This document shows positions 9,929-21,548 of a stretch of DNA of 64,000 nucleotides, piece after piece; position 1 is the stretch's first letter; each line of letters begins with the position of its first letter. The notes below the pieces were generated by a model, which worked only from the letters and a program-made list of their open reading frames with translations, was not told the origin of the DNA and did not search any database. The stretch comes from Microvirga terrestris (lineage in GTDB: Bacteria > Pseudomonadota > Alphaproteobacteria > Rhizobiales > Beijerinckiaceae). The stretch lies in contig NZ_JADQDN010000014.1 in NCBI RefSeq assembly GCF_015694425.1, positions 1 to 64,000 of the forward strand, given 5' to 3'. The position numbers and the translations under genes are program-made.

Positions 9929-11824
9929 TTACAGTTCGCCGCCGGTGGCCTGACGCAAAGCCTGCTGGTTGATGGTCACCCCGAGATCCTGACGGACCTG
10001 GGCGATGTACTGGTTGATCAGGTCATCGCCAATGCCGGTGCGGAGCTGGTTCTCTGCGTTCTGTGCCTGCTGGGTGGACGTAACCAGGGGCGGGACCGTG
10101 GCGGAGGTGACCTTGAACACGGCGCGTGCATCCGGGCCGTTGGACGCATGACCAGCCTTGCCGACCGGAACGGCGAAGATGCGGTTCACGGCCTCGGCGG
10201 TGAGATCGTCTTTGGCGGCGTTTCGGGCAAGATCGGTGGCGGTTTTCACTGTCGCGCCGGCCTCCTGAGCCACGGCCTCGATGGCTTCGCCCTTCTCAAG
10301 ACGCTCCGTCAGCCCGCGTGCTTTCTCGGCAAGACGCTGGGCGACCTGATCCTCGCGCCACTGGGTGGCGACCTGATCGCGGACCTCATCGAGGTTCTTC
10401 TCGCGGGAGGCCTCGATGCCGGTCACGTCATACCAGACATAGCCGGTACCGGTGCGCAGGGCCTCATTGTCGACACCGATGTCGGAGGCGAAGGCGGCCT
10501 TCACAACGGCGTTTGTCTCGGGAAGGTTGACCGGCTTACCGGCCTTGTCGAGACCGTTGGCATCCACCGCCGGGACCTGAACCAGGGTCAGGCCTTTTTC
10601 CTTGGCGATGTCCGCCAGAGGCTTGGCGCCGGCGCGCAGATCCTCGATCTCGTCATGGATCCGTTCGATCTGGCCCTGAGCCCGCTCGCTTGCGACCTCC
10701 TGCCGGAGCGCCGCCGCGACTTCTTCAAACGGACGAACGGCTTCGGGCTGGATCTGCGTTACCCGCAAGAGCACAGGACCGAAGCGGCCGGCGATCGGAG
10801 CGCTCGCCGCACCCTGCTCCAGGCTGAACGCAGCCTCCGCCACAGCTTGGTCGAGCATCTCGGCCCTGGTGAAGGTGCCGAGTTCCAGATCCTGCGGGGA
10901 CACGTTGCGTTCCGCCGCGATGGACTCGAATGTTGCCCCTTCCTTGAGCTTGTTGGCGGCAGCCTCGGCTTCGGCCTGGGACGGGAAGGTGATCTGCTGG
11001 ATGGTGCGGCGCTCGGGGCTGCCGTATTTCGCCTTCTGCTGCTCGTAGCGTGCCCGTGCATCCGCCTCCGATACTGTATCGGGTTTTGCCAGGGCGGCCG
11101 CATCGAGGCTCATTGCCGTCACGGCGCGGTACTCAGGAGCGCGGAAAGCGCTCTTGCGCTCGTTGAAAAAGGTCTGGAGCTGTTCGGCCGTGGGAGCGGG
11201 AACGTCGGCCGCCATGGCTGCGGTCAGGAGAAGGTAGGCGGCGGCCCTACGCTCAGTGGAATATCGGTTCAAGGCTTCCCTGGCAGCCAGGGGTACATTG
11301 ATATTGCCAGCAACCGCTTCGGCGAGGTGGAGGCGCGCCATGGCGGAGCGCTGCTCCTGCACGAAACCGGCTTCGGAGAGATTGACGTTGCGGAGCGCCT
11401 GTTCGAAGAGTGCGCGGTTGAACTGGCCGTCCGCACCTTTGAAGGCAGGATTGTTGACGATCGAGGCAGCGACAAGCTGATCGGACACCGACAGACCCAT
11501 CTCCCGGGCCTTTTCAGCCAGAACGGCATCGGTCACAAGGTTGTTGACCACTTGCTGGTCGAGGCCGAAGGCACGGGCCTGTTCAGGGCTGATGACCGTA
11601 CGGAACTGGCGCCCGAGCCGCTGGAGTTCATTGGTATACGCATTGCGGGTCTGGTTGACCGTGATCGTCGTGTCGCCGACCTCAGCCACCGTGGAGGCGG
11701 GCGTTGCGCGGAAGATGTCGCCGATGCCCCAGATGGCGAAGCTGACGATGAGGGCGCCGAAAAAGATGGTGGCGATGGCTTTGCCGACCACTGTCTGCCC
11801 AGCCTTGCGCATGTTCCGAAGCAT
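9929..11824 (-). CDS. ppiD: PpiD-like periplasmic peptidyl-prolyl isomerase
   Basis: A 631-residue membrane-anchored periplasmic chaperone of the SurA_N/PpiD class. A short basic N-terminus (MLRNMRKAGQ) is followed by one membrane segment at about 15-36 (AIATIFFGALIVSFAIWG), then a SurA-like chaperone domain. A parvulin-type PPIase region follows (about 230-370, with QQITFPSQAEAEAAA, GTFTRAEMLDQ), then a second C-terminal parvulin-like region. It likely helps outer-membrane protein folding near the Sec translocon. It is the first gene of the ppiD-trp-moa run and lies divergent from tpiA, so the operon promoter is probably in the 136 bases between them. The PPIase active site may be degenerate, as in E. 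coli PpiD. Confidence 0.9.
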   Translation of the reverse strand: MLRNMRKAGQTVVGKAIATIFFGALIVSFAIWGIGDIFRATPASTVAEVGDTTITVNQTRNAYTNELQRLGRQFRTVISPEQARAFGLDQQVVNNLVTDAVLAEKAREMGLSVSDQLVAASIVNNPAFKGADGQFNRALFEQALRNVNLSEAGFVQEQRSAMARLHLAEAVAGNINVPLAAREALNRYSTERRAAAYLLLTAAMAADVPAPTAEQLQTFFNERKSAFRAPEYRAVTAMSLDAAALAKPDTVSEADARARYEQQKAKYGSPERRTIQQITFPSQAEAEAAANKLKEGATFESIAAERNVSPQDLELGTFTRAEMLDQAVAEAAFSLEQGAASAPIAGRFGPVLLRVTQIQPEAVRPFEEVAAALRQEVASERAQGQIERIHDEIEDLRAGAKPLADIAKEKGLTLVQVPAVDANGLDKAGKPVNLPETNAVVKAAFASDIGVDNEALRTGTGYVWYDVTGIEASREKNLDEVRDQVATQWREDQVAQRLAEKARGLTERLEKGEAIEAVAQEAGATVKTATDLARNAAKDDLTAEAVNRIFAVPVGKAGHASNGPDARAVFKVTSATVPPLVTSTQQAQNAENQLRTGIGDDLINQYIAQVRQDLGVTINQQALRQATGGEL

Positions 11825-11960
11825 CGTGAACCCGTTTCCAAAAAACTCGTTAAACCTGCCGATAACCGATCAGGGGCTCTACGAAAAGGGCAAGTCTGGT
11901 TGAAAGAAGGCTCAAGCCTCTGCTAGTGCCAAGTTATCAAGCGTGACAGGAGTGCCTTAT

Positions 11961-12728
11961 ATGAGCGTCGATCGGCCGCGCCCGCTGGTTGCGGGCAACT
12001 GGAAGATGAACGGGTTGAGGGCCTCGGCCAGGGTGCTGGAGGAGATCCACGCGGGCTATACCCCAGGCCTCAAGGCGAAAGTCGAGCTGGCGGTCTGTCC
12101 GCCTGCGACCCTGATCGGTCACTGCGCGCAGCTCTCCATCGGCTCCCGGGTCGCCATCGGCGGGCAGGACTGCCATGCCAAAGAATCGGGGGCCTTCACG
12201 GGCGACCTGTCTGCCGAGATGCTGGCCGATGCCGGCGCGACCTACGTGATCGTCGGTCATTCCGAGCGGCGCCAATATCACAAGGAAAAGGACCAAGATG
12301 TCTGCGCCAAGGCGGTGGCGGCCCACCGGGCCGGCCTCACAGCCATCGTCTGCGTCGGCGAGACCCGAGAGGAGCGTGAGGCCGGCAAGACCCTCGCGGT
12401 GGTCAAGAAGCAGTTGCGCGGTTCGATCCCTGTCGAATCGAACAGCCACAATCTCGTCGTCGCCTATGAGCCTGTCTGGGCAATCGGGACAGGATTAACC
12501 CCGACCACGGCGGATGTGGCGGAGGTTCATGCGGTCATTCGTGATGAGCTGCGCCGCCTCGTCGGCAAAGCGGATGCTCCCAAGGTCAGGATCCTTTATG
12601 GCGGCTCCGTGAAGCCCTCCAACGCCGCTGAGCTGATGGCGGTGGAGAACGTCAACGGTGCCCTCGTGGGCGGCGCCAGCCTCGTGGCGGCCGATTTCCT
12701 GGGCATCGCAGGAGCTTATCTGGGGTAA
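11961..12728 (+). CDS. tpiA: Triosephosphate isomerase
   Basis: TpiA interconverts dihydroxyacetone phosphate and glyceraldehyde 3-phosphate in glycolysis. The 255-residue barrel has AGNWKMNG (catalytic Lys), IVGHSERR (catalytic His) and [10 protein letters not shown] (catalytic Glu), plus the phosphate loop LYGGSVKP. The ATG at 11961 follows AGGAG at good spacing; a GTG at 11943 in frame is less likely. It is divergent from ppiD and precedes secG. Confidence 0.97.
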   Translation: MSVDRPRPLVAGNWKMNGLRASARVLEEIHAGYTPGLKAKVELAVCPPATLIGHCAQLSIGSRVAIGGQDCHAKESGAFTGDLSAEMLADAGATYVIVGHSERRQYHKEKDQDVCAKAVAAHRAGLTAIVCVGETREEREAGKTLAVVKKQLRGSIPVESNSHNLVVAYEPVWAIGTGLTPTTADVAEVHAVIRDELRRLVGKADAPKVRILYGGSVKPSNAAELMAVENVNGALVGGASLVAADFLGIAGAYLG

Positions 12729-12848
12729 GTTCGAAAAGGCGGGTTGCGGGTCTTTGATCCTGAGCCCACCTATGCTACAGGCCGCCGCAACGAACGGATT
12801 GCGAGCGGCTGTCGCCCTGTGCGCAGCCGCTTGAGGTTTTTGAAAACG

Positions 12849-13259
12849 ATGCAAACAGTTCTCATCATCATCCACCTGATCATCGTGCTCGCCCTGATCG
12901 GTGTGGTTCTCCTGCAGCGCTCCGAAGGCGGCGGCATGGGCCTCGGCGGCGGTGGAGGCGGCGGCGGTGTGTCCGGCTTCATGACCGGGCGCGGACAGGC
13001 CAATGCGCTCACCCGCGCGACGGCGATTCTGGCAGGCCTGTTCTTCGTGACGAGCATCGCGCTCACCGTCATGGCGACCTCGACCCGGGCACCGCGCTCG
13101 ATCCTCGACGGCGCTGCACCGGCGGCTCCGGGCCAGCAGGCTCCGGCTGGCGGGCAGGGCGGCAACGTGCTCGAGCAATTGCAGCGTCTACAGGGCGATC
13201 AGCCGTCGGCTCCGGCTCCCGGCGCTCCGGTACCGGCGCCCGCAGCGCCTCAGCAGTAA
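12849..13259 (+). CDS. secG: Preprotein translocase subunit SecG
   Basis: SecG is the small membrane subunit that joins SecYE and assists SecA-driven export. The 136 residues have two hydrophobic helices (about 2-22 and about 55-76). Between them lie the conserved LLQRSEGGGMG, a glycine run and GFMTGRGQANALTRAT. The tail is Pro/Ala-rich, typical of alphaproteobacterial SecG. The ATG at 12849 (MQTVLIIIHLI) is the start, with an upstream in-frame extension rejected. tpiA-secG-pyrG is a common order in alphaproteobacteria. A terminator follows. Confidence 0.95.
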   Translation: MQTVLIIIHLIIVLALIGVVLLQRSEGGGMGLGGGGGGGGVSGFMTGRGQANALTRATAILAGLFFVTSIALTVMATSTRAPRSILDGAAPAAPGQQAPAGGQGGNVLEQLQRLQGDQPSAPAPGAPVPAPAAPQQ

Positions 13260-13268
13260 AATGAAACC

Positions 13269-13297
13269 AGGGCCGGTGCATCCGGCCCTCTCTTTTT
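13269..13297 (+). terminator. Rho-independent terminator after secG
   Basis: Stem AGGGCCGG/CCGGCCCT with a TGCAT loop, followed by CTCTTTTT. It lies ten bases past the secG stop and separates secG from pyrG. Confidence 0.88.
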
Positions 13298-13359
13298 GTG
13301 GATGGCTTTCAGGTGGTCCGGTTCGCGATTGCGAATCGGCGCCTGATGTTTATGGATAG

Positions 13360-14994
<1,635 letters not shown>

Positions 14995-15008
14995 TGTTAA
15001 CCTGGACC

Positions 15009-15035
15009 GTCATGCCCGCATTTTGCGGGCATGAC
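15009..15035. repeat. Intergenic palindrome, 12-bp perfect arms
   Basis: GTCATGCCCGCA and its exact reverse complement are separated by TTT. It lies 14 bases after pyrG. The outer bases resemble the ATGGCCGGG palindromes found at three other intergenic sites in this window, so it may be a relative. There is no T-run, so it is not a standard terminator, though it could act in RNA stability. Confidence 0.7.
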
Positions 15036-15052
15036 CAGCAGGAACGAACCCC

Positions 15053-15916
15053 ATGACCCGCCGGATCGACCACCACGTTGTTGCTGTCCAAGACTTGGAT
15101 CAGGCCGGGCACTTTTACCAGCGTCTCGGCTTCCAGGTCGGTTCCCGCAACCGGCACCCTTGGGGCACCGAGAACCGGATCATTCAATTTTCCGGATCCT
15201 TCATCGAGCTGATCACTGTAGGCGAGGGCGCCGCTATAGCCCCCCACTCGAACAGCGCCTTCAGCTTCGGTGCTTTCGTTCAGGACTATCTGCGATCCCG
15301 CGAAGGTATGGCCATGCTGGTCCTCGACAGCGAGGACGCCAAGGCTGACGCTGCTCTCTTTGCCGAGAAGGGCATCGGGTCCTTCGAGCCCTTCCACTTC
15401 GAGCGAAGCGGACGTCGGCCCGACGGCAGCGAGGTCAAGGTCGCTTTCACGTTGGCCTTCACATCAGCCGAGCGCTCACCCAGGGCTGGTTTCTTCGTGT
15501 GCCAGCAGCATTACCCAGAGAATTTCTGGAACCCGGAGTTCCAGCGCCACGACAATCAGGCAACCCGGATCTCATCCGTCACCCTGGCTGCCCCGGAGCC
15601 AGAACGGCTTCGCGATTTTCTCAACGCCTTTACCGGCGTGCAGCCCGGAAGCTCCGACGGGGACGATCTGTCCTTCCGATTGGACGGTGGCCACATCGAT
15701 GTCTTGACGCCCGACGATGCCGCGGAGATCTATGGTTCCATCGAGGCAGAACTCGACCAACCGTCCTTCGTGGCCTTTGCCATCCGTGTCGAGGATATCC
15801 AGCGACAGGCACGGTGGCTCGATGCGGCGGAGATTCCCTATCAGCATATTGGCAGCAGGCTCATTGTGCCGGCCAGTGCCGCCTTCGGCGTCGCGATCGC
15901 GTTCGAGCCAACGTAA
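15053..15916 (+). CDS. VOC-family (glyoxalase-like) protein
   Basis: A 287-residue protein with two halves of the vicinal oxygen chelate fold. The first (about 1-120) begins with RIDHHVVAVQDLDQAG and contains the FIEL strand; the second (about 165-285) begins with RISSVTLAAPEPERL and ends with AFGVAIAFEP. This resembles the Glyoxalase_3 group, whose substrates are mostly unknown. His in the first strand and Glu in FIEL are candidate metal ligands. The ATG at 15053 follows AGGAACG. It stands between pyrG and a membrane protein gene with no clear pathway link. Confidence 0.8.
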   Translation: MTRRIDHHVVAVQDLDQAGHFYQRLGFQVGSRNRHPWGTENRIIQFSGSFIELITVGEGAAIAPHSNSAFSFGAFVQDYLRSREGMAMLVLDSEDAKADAALFAEKGIGSFEPFHFERSGRRPDGSEVKVAFTLAFTSAERSPRAGFFVCQQHYPENFWNPEFQRHDNQATRISSVTLAAPEPERLRDFLNAFTGVQPGSSDGDDLSFRLDGGHIDVLTPDDAAEIYGSIEAELDQPSFVAFAIRVEDIQRQARWLDAAEIPYQHIGSRLIVPASAAFGVAIAFEPT

Positions 15917-15973
15917 TGTTAACCATGTTCCCTTAAGTGGTTGAATAACAACAACCGGTGGGGGACTCTACCC

Positions 15974-16375
15974 GTGGCTAATTCTCTCGCGGGCTTGCCC
16001 GATTTCCTGATCTTCTTCGTGCTCGCTGTCGCGCTGGTGGGGCTGTATCTGGCCATCTACACGCTTGCCACAATGCACAACGAGTTTGCCCTGATCCGGG
16101 AGAACGTGATCTCGGCCGCAACGGCACTGGGCTTCAGCCTCGTCGGCTTTGCGTTGCCGCTCGCCAGCGCCATCGTTCATGCCCAGACCATCGTCGATTG
16201 CCTCGTTTGGGGCCTCGTCGCTCTGGCCGTGCAAATCGTCGTCTACTGGCTCGTGCGGATCGTCATGCCCAATCTCTCGCAGCGCATTGCCGCTGGCGAG
16301 ATGGCGGCTGCCCTGTTCCTCGGCGCGTCGTCGCTATCGGCCGGCATCATCAATGCCGCCGCGATGACGTTCTGA
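15974..16375 (+). CDS. Small integral membrane protein, DUF350-like
   Basis: 133 residues with four predicted membrane helices (about 5-29, 45-68, 75-98 and 110-130). This resembles the DUF350/YjfL family of inner-membrane proteins with no firmly assigned function. I chose GTG at 15974 because GGGGGAC lies at suitable distance; an in-frame TTG at 15941 would add eleven residues. It is convergent with the small HTH gene, with a 22-base gap and no clear terminator. Confidence 0.65.
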   Translation: MANSLAGLPDFLIFFVLAVALVGLYLAIYTLATMHNEFALIRENVISAATALGFSLVGFALPLASAIVHAQTIVDCLVWGLVALAVQIVVYWLVRIVMPNLSQRIAAGEMAAALFLGASSLSAGIINAAAMTF

Positions 16376-16397
16376 CGGTCAGCAGACGACCTGTCGC

Positions 16398-16667
16398 TCA
16401 GTCTTCCGCTTCGACCATCCGGGCAAATTGCAGGGCTTCGGTCCGCATGGAGGCCGGCACCAGCATCGGGTTGCCGTGGCGAACCGCATAGAGCATCGCG
16501 ATCCGCTCGATCGCTCTAAGGTAAAGGTCCGGAATTTCGGCTTCGCCCCACTCGAAGGCCTGGTAATCCCTCAGGTTCATGTCGATCTCGTGCGCCATCC
16601 TGCTCTGGGTAAAGCCGAGGGCAGTTCGGATCGCAATGAGTTCCTGCATCTTGTCCTGATCTGACAT
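16398..16667 (-). CDS. Small XRE-like helix-turn-helix protein
   Basis: 89 residues. An N-terminal Cro/C1-like helix-turn-helix (about 8-55; IRTALGFTQSRMAHEIDMNLRDY, WGEAEIP, YLRAIERI) is followed by a short tail that may mediate dimerisation. It is probably a DNA-binding regulator whose targets cannot be read from sequence. The ATG at 16667 follows GGGGGGCG. No toxin-like partner gene is adjacent, so there is no support for a toxin-antitoxin pair. Confidence 0.7.
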   Translation of the reverse strand: MSDQDKMQELIAIRTALGFTQSRMAHEIDMNLRDYQAFEWGEAEIPDLYLRAIERIAMLYAVRHGNPMLVPASMRTEALQFARMVEAED

Positions 16668-16784
16668 GAGAGCGCCCCCCAAGCGCTATCGGTAAATTTT
16701 CTTAGTGTTTGCAGTGACTTCAATACTCTTTACCTAATTACCTAAGGGAAGATTACCGACTGTGCCCATTAGAGGAGAAAACTG

Positions 16785-16883
16785 ATGTTTCCTCGTGGAA
16801 TCTCCATTTCTGCCTGGCACGTCCTCCGAGGTAGAAGCTTCCATGGCATATCGCCACTTTGCCTTTCAGATCAAAAAGGCTAG
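16785..16883 (+). CDS. Possible 32-codon leader ORF ahead of kdsA
   Basis: AGAGGAG lies eight bases before an ATG that opens a 32-codon frame ending TAG TGA. It ends nine bases before the kdsA ATG and is in the same frame as kdsA. kdsA itself has a weak Shine-Dalgarno, so a translated leader could bring ribosomes to it. The peptide (MFPRGISISAW...) matches nothing I know. It may be chance or a translation-coupling leader. Confidence 0.3.
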   Translation: MFPRGISISAWHVLRGRSFHGISPLCLSDQKG

Positions 16884-16892
16884 TGACAGCCC

Positions 16893-17741
16893 ATGACTGA
16901 TACGAAACAGACCCAGAATGTCGTCCAGATCGGCTCTGTCCGCTTTGGAAACCACCTTCCGCTCAGCATCATCGCCGGACCCTGCGCCATGGAGAGCCGC
17001 GACCATGCTCTTGAGATGGCGGCAGCTCTCAGTGAGATGACCAGACGGTTGGGCTTGGGTCTCGTCTACAAATCATCCTTCGACAAGGCGAACCGGACTT
17101 CGATCTCCAGCGCCCGCGGCATCGGGATCGATAAGGCGCTCGCCATCTTCGCCGAGGTCAAGGAGCGATACGGGCTGCCGGTGCTCACCGACGTGCACGA
17201 GAATGACCAGTGTGCTGCCGTTGCGGAGGTCGTCGACGTCCTCCAGATCCCCGCTTTCCTTTGCCGCCAGACCGATCTCCTGATCGCGGCGGCTAAGACC
17301 GGCCGGGTGGTCAATGTGAAGAAGGGCCAGTTCCTGGCACCGTGGGATATGGCGAATGTCGCCGAGAAGGTGAAGGCGGCCGGCAATCCCAACGTCATGC
17401 TCACCGAGCGCGGCGCCTCCTTCGGCTACAATACCCTAGTGTCCGACATGCGCTCCCTGCCGATCATGGCCGAGACCGGCGCCCCGGTGATCTTCGACGC
17501 CACTCACTCCGTGCAGCAGCCCGGCGGCAAAGGCGCGACCTCAGGCGGCCAACGGGAATACGTCCCGGTTCTCGCCCGTGCGGCCGTCGCGGTGGGCGTT
17601 GCCGGCGTCTTCATCGAGACGCACCAGGATCCGGATAAGGCCCCCTCGGACGGGCCAAACATGGTGCCGCTGAAAGAGCTTGAGGCGCTGCTCGCTAAAC
17701 TCAAAGCCTTCGATGCCCTGGCTAAGAACCGGCCCGTTTAG
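16893..17741 (+). CDS. kdsA: 3-deoxy-8-phosphooctulonate synthase KdsA
   Basis: KdsA condenses phosphoenolpyruvate and arabinose 5-phosphate to KDO 8-phosphate for the lipopolysaccharide inner core. The 282 residues show [53 protein letters not shown] and ERGASFGYN, all family hallmarks. The start is the ATG at 16893 ([10 protein letters not shown]). It lies upstream of, but is probably not coupled to, the MFS gene 110 bases on. In many related genomes kdsA lies between pyrG and eno, as here. Confidence 0.97.
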   Translation: MTDTKQTQNVVQIGSVRFGNHLPLSIIAGPCAMESRDHALEMAAALSEMTRRLGLGLVYKSSFDKANRTSISSARGIGIDKALAIFAEVKERYGLPVLTDVHENDQCAAVAEVVDVLQIPAFLCRQTDLLIAAAKTGRVVNVKKGQFLAPWDMANVAEKVKAAGNPNVMLTERGASFGYNTLVSDMRSLPIMAETGAPVIFDATHSVQQPGGKGATSGGQREYVPVLARAAVAVGVAGVFIETHQDPDKAPSDGPNMVPLKELEALLAKLKAFDALAKNRPV

Positions 17742-17857
17742 CGCCTGACCCTTCCATGTGCCATCGTGAGGGCAGGTGTGCATTCCCGCCGCTCGCGTAA
17801 CGGTATGATCGTGATAGGAAGCAAAAGCTCTCTCCACGGTTCATCCGTCAGGTGTCC

Positions 17858-19027
17858 ATGTCGTCCCGCAATCTGATCCTGATTCTTGCCGCCAGCGGCT
17901 TCGCCAGCACTTTCTCCGGCCGTGCCATCGAGCCGATGGTGGGCATCATTGCCCGGGATCTGAGCTCCACGCCGCAGACTATTGCCCTCCTCTCAGCCGC
18001 TTTCGCGCTGCCCTATGCCTTTATTCAACCCATCCTGGGGCCGGTGGGCGACGCACTCGGCAAAGAGCGTGTGATGAAGGTGGCTCTGGCGGTGCTCTTC
18101 CTGGCCCTGGCCTGCTCCATCTTCGCGCCTGATCCTTCGACACTCTTCACGCTTCGCATCATTGCCGGTGCCGCTGCCGGCGGATCCATTCCACTCTCCA
18201 TCGCCCTGATCGGCGACAGGGTTGAAATCGCTCAACGTCAGGTCGCTTTGAGCCGGTATATGGTCGCGGTCATTATGGGCCAGCTCGCTGGGTCCTCCTT
18301 TGCCGGGCTGCTGGCGGAATGGGTTGGATGGCGGGGTGTTTTCACTCTCTCGACCTTCATGATCGCCCTGGCTCTCGCCGCGACCGTCATCGGATTCAGG
18401 GGAGCCGTGGCAGGAGGTCAGTTCGATTTGCGAAGCGCGCTCCTGCGCTACCGGGAAATCCTGTCCAACTCCCGCGCGCTGACTCTCTTCAGCCTCGTCT
18501 TCGTTGAGGCCATCGCCATTTTCGGCATCTTCCCCTATGTGGCGCCCTTGCTCGAGGAGAGGGGCGGCGGTGGCGCCACTGAGGCCGGCTTCGCCCTTGG
18601 CGGTTTCGCCATCGGCGGGCTTGTCTTCTCTACACTCATCGGCTGGATGCTGAAGCGGCTCGGCATCAGCCGCATTCTCGTAGGCGGCGGCTTCTCCGCT
18701 GGCGCTGCGCTCGTCATGCTCGGGCTGGGCGGCGATTGGAAACTCGATGCCGCCGCCATGCTCTTCCTGGGGCTAGGCTTCTACATGCTCCACAATACCT
18801 TCCAGGCCCAGGTGACCGAGGTGGCGCCGGGCGCCCGTGCTTCTGCTGTCGCACTCCACGCCTTCTCGTTCTTCTGCGGGCAGGCCCTGGGCGTCGTGCT
18901 GATGGGCTTTGGGTTGCGCAATATCGGACTGACCGGGGCAACATCCGTTGCCGCCCTGATCATCCTGGGTGTCGGCCTTACCGCCTCTTATGTCCTGACT
19001 CGACCAGCCGTTCAACGCGCCCGGTAG
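17858..19027 (+). CDS. MFS transporter, DHA1-type
   Basis: About 389 residues of very hydrophobic sequence with about 12 membrane helices. The loop between helices 2 and 3 reads [13 protein letters not shown], the usual MFS signature (G-x-x-x-D-x-x-G-(K/R)-x-(R/K)). It is most like drug or metabolite proton antiporters; the substrate is unknown. The start may be the ATG at 17858 or the GTG at 17852, two codons earlier. Its 3' end overlaps the 3' end of the opposite-strand queF gene by 16 bases. Confidence 0.82.
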   Translation: MSSRNLILILAASGFASTFSGRAIEPMVGIIARDLSSTPQTIALLSAAFALPYAFIQPILGPVGDALGKERVMKVALAVLFLALACSIFAPDPSTLFTLRIIAGAAAGGSIPLSIALIGDRVEIAQRQVALSRYMVAVIMGQLAGSSFAGLLAEWVGWRGVFTLSTFMIALALAATVIGFRGAVAGGQFDLRSALLRYREILSNSRALTLFSLVFVEAIAIFGIFPYVAPLLEERGGGGATEAGFALGGFAIGGLVFSTLIGWMLKRLGISRILVGGGFSAGAALVMLGLGGDWKLDAAAMLFLGLGFYMLHNTFQAQVTEVAPGARASAVALHAFSFFCGQALGVVLMGFGLRNIGLTGATSVAALIILGVGLTASYVLTRPAVQRAR

Positions 19028-19461
19028 GGGGCGACGCCCTGGTCGGGCAGCCAGAGGTTCTTCGGCAGATCGCCTGTCTGCCAGAAAACGTCGATCGGGA
19101 TGCCGCCACGGGGATACCAATAACCGCCGATGCGCAGATAACGGGGCTCCAAAAGGTCGGCGAGGCGCTTTCCGATGGCCACCGTGCAATCCTCATGGAA
19201 GGCGCCATGGTTGCGGAAGCTGTGCATGTAGAGCTTCAGCGACTTCGATTCGACGAGCCAGGGCCCGGGCGCGTAGTCGATCACCAGGATCGCGAAGTCC
19301 GGCTGTCCCGTTACCGGGCAGAGCGAGGTGAATTCCGGCACGGTGAAACGGGCCAGGTAGTCGGTATCGGGATGCGGGTTCGGCACCCGGTCGAGCTGCG
19401 CGGCTTCCGGAGAATCGGGGAGGGCGCTTGCCTGACCGAGCTGGAGAGTGGGTTCCGTCAT
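19012..19461 (-). CDS. queF: NADPH-dependent 7-cyano-7-deazaguanine reductase QueF
   Basis: QueF reduces preQ0 to preQ1 in queuosine tRNA-modification synthesis. At 149 residues it is the short, single-domain type. The nucleophile Cys48 lies in [12 protein letters not shown], and the QueF motif reads ESKSLKLY, followed by HEDC. No other que genes are nearby. The gene ends inside the last codons of the convergent MFS gene. Confidence 0.95.
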   Translation of the reverse strand: MTEPTLQLGQASALPDSPEAAQLDRVPNPHPDTDYLARFTVPEFTSLCPVTGQPDFAILVIDYAPGPWLVESKSLKLYMHSFRNHGAFHEDCTVAIGKRLADLLEPRYLRIGGYWYPRGGIPIDVFWQTGDLPKNLWLPDQGVAPYRAR

Positions 19462-19548
19462 ATGATTTCGCCTTGGATCGAGAAAAGGAAGCTCTTGCCG
19501 TCCTTGCTCACCTGGGTATTTCGGTCAATAAGCCAATCCATGACTTGA

Positions 19549-20889
<1,341 letters not shown>

Positions 20890-20927
20890 TCATATAGGCC
20901 GAGTTTTTACGTTCATCATTTCTCGTC

Positions 20928-20950
20928 ATGGCCGGGCTCGTCCCGGCCAT
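20928..20950. repeat. Dispersed intergenic palindrome (ATGGCCGGG type), copy 1
   Basis: ATGGCCGGG and CCCGGCCAT flank CTCGT, 38 bases after the eno stop. Nearly the same palindrome recurs at 25944-25966 and 27861-27889, always just after a gene. Confidence 0.8.
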
Positions 20951-21061
20951 CTCGATTCAGAAAGGCGCTGTGCAATCGAGATCACCGGCACAAGGCTGGT
21001 GATGACAGGCAAGGTGCGTCCCTAACACCTCCTTAACCATGTGAATGTAAGACTCATCCCC

Positions 21062-21376
21062 ATGGTAATCCGCAGACGCGCACGACGATTTCTGATCCCG
21101 CTGGTGCTTTATAGCATTTCGGCGGCAGTGGCTGGCTACTTCGTGCACCATGCCCATAGCGGTGCACGCGGTATCGAGGCTCGGCAAAAATATGAAGCTC
21201 AGGTGGCCGAACTTTCTAGTGAGCTTACGGGTTTGAAGACTCAGCGCTCCGACTGGGAGCGCCGCATCGCCTTGTTGCGAAGCGATCAGATCGACAGGGA
21301 TCTGCTCGAGGAAAGAGCGCGCGTAATGTTAGGACGTGTGCATAAGAACGACCTTGTCATCATCACAGGCCCCTGA
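21062..21376 (+). CDS. ftsB: Septum formation initiator FtsB (DivIC family)
   Basis: 104 residues: a short basic N-terminus, one membrane helix (about 9-30), then a coiled coil (about 40-80; EARQKYEAQVAELSSEL) and a conserved LEERARVMLG segment. This is the FtsB/DivIC pattern of the divisome, where it forms a complex with FtsL and FtsQ at the septum. I chose ATG 21062 (MVIRRRARRF); GTG 21041 would add seven residues. It stands between eno and pdhA, the standard location in alphaproteobacteria. Confidence 0.88.
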   Translation: MVIRRRARRFLIPLVLYSISAAVAGYFVHHAHSGARGIEARQKYEAQVAELSSELTGLKTQRSDWERRIALLRSDQIDRDLLEERARVMLGRVHKNDLVIITGP

Positions 21377-21548
21377 TTAAGCATAGCCCAAAAGTTCTGC
21401 TTAACTCAATTCAAGTTAACTTCAATTTACTCTGTATTTATAAGAGCTTGCGCATTTCATTGTGCAGCGCAAAACGGCTTTTAGCCCACTCGATTTCCCG
21501 GCTCGTCTGCGCTACAACTTTCGTCGAGGAAACCCTTCGGAGGACCCG
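21377..21548 (+). promoter_or_regulatory. AT-rich region ahead of the pdh genes, probable promoter
   Basis: 172 bases between ftsB and pdhA are clearly AT-richer than the surroundings. They contain a 10-bp palindrome AAGTTAACTT (21413-21422), followed by an A/T-rich stretch with TATTTATAAG that could hold a -10 box. This is the likely promoter of the pyruvate dehydrogenase genes. I cannot identify the regulator. Confidence 0.4.

Noticed and set aside
9800-11926. 708-codon open frame on the plus strand across trpE and ppiD
   Set aside because: It lies antisense to two clear genes (ppiD and trpE). Long antisense frames are common in GC-rich coding DNA, and the translation has no domain.
16398-16667. 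Antitoxin of a toxin-antitoxin pair
   Set aside because: The HTH gene has no adjacent small toxin-like gene; its neighbours are a membrane protein and kdsA.
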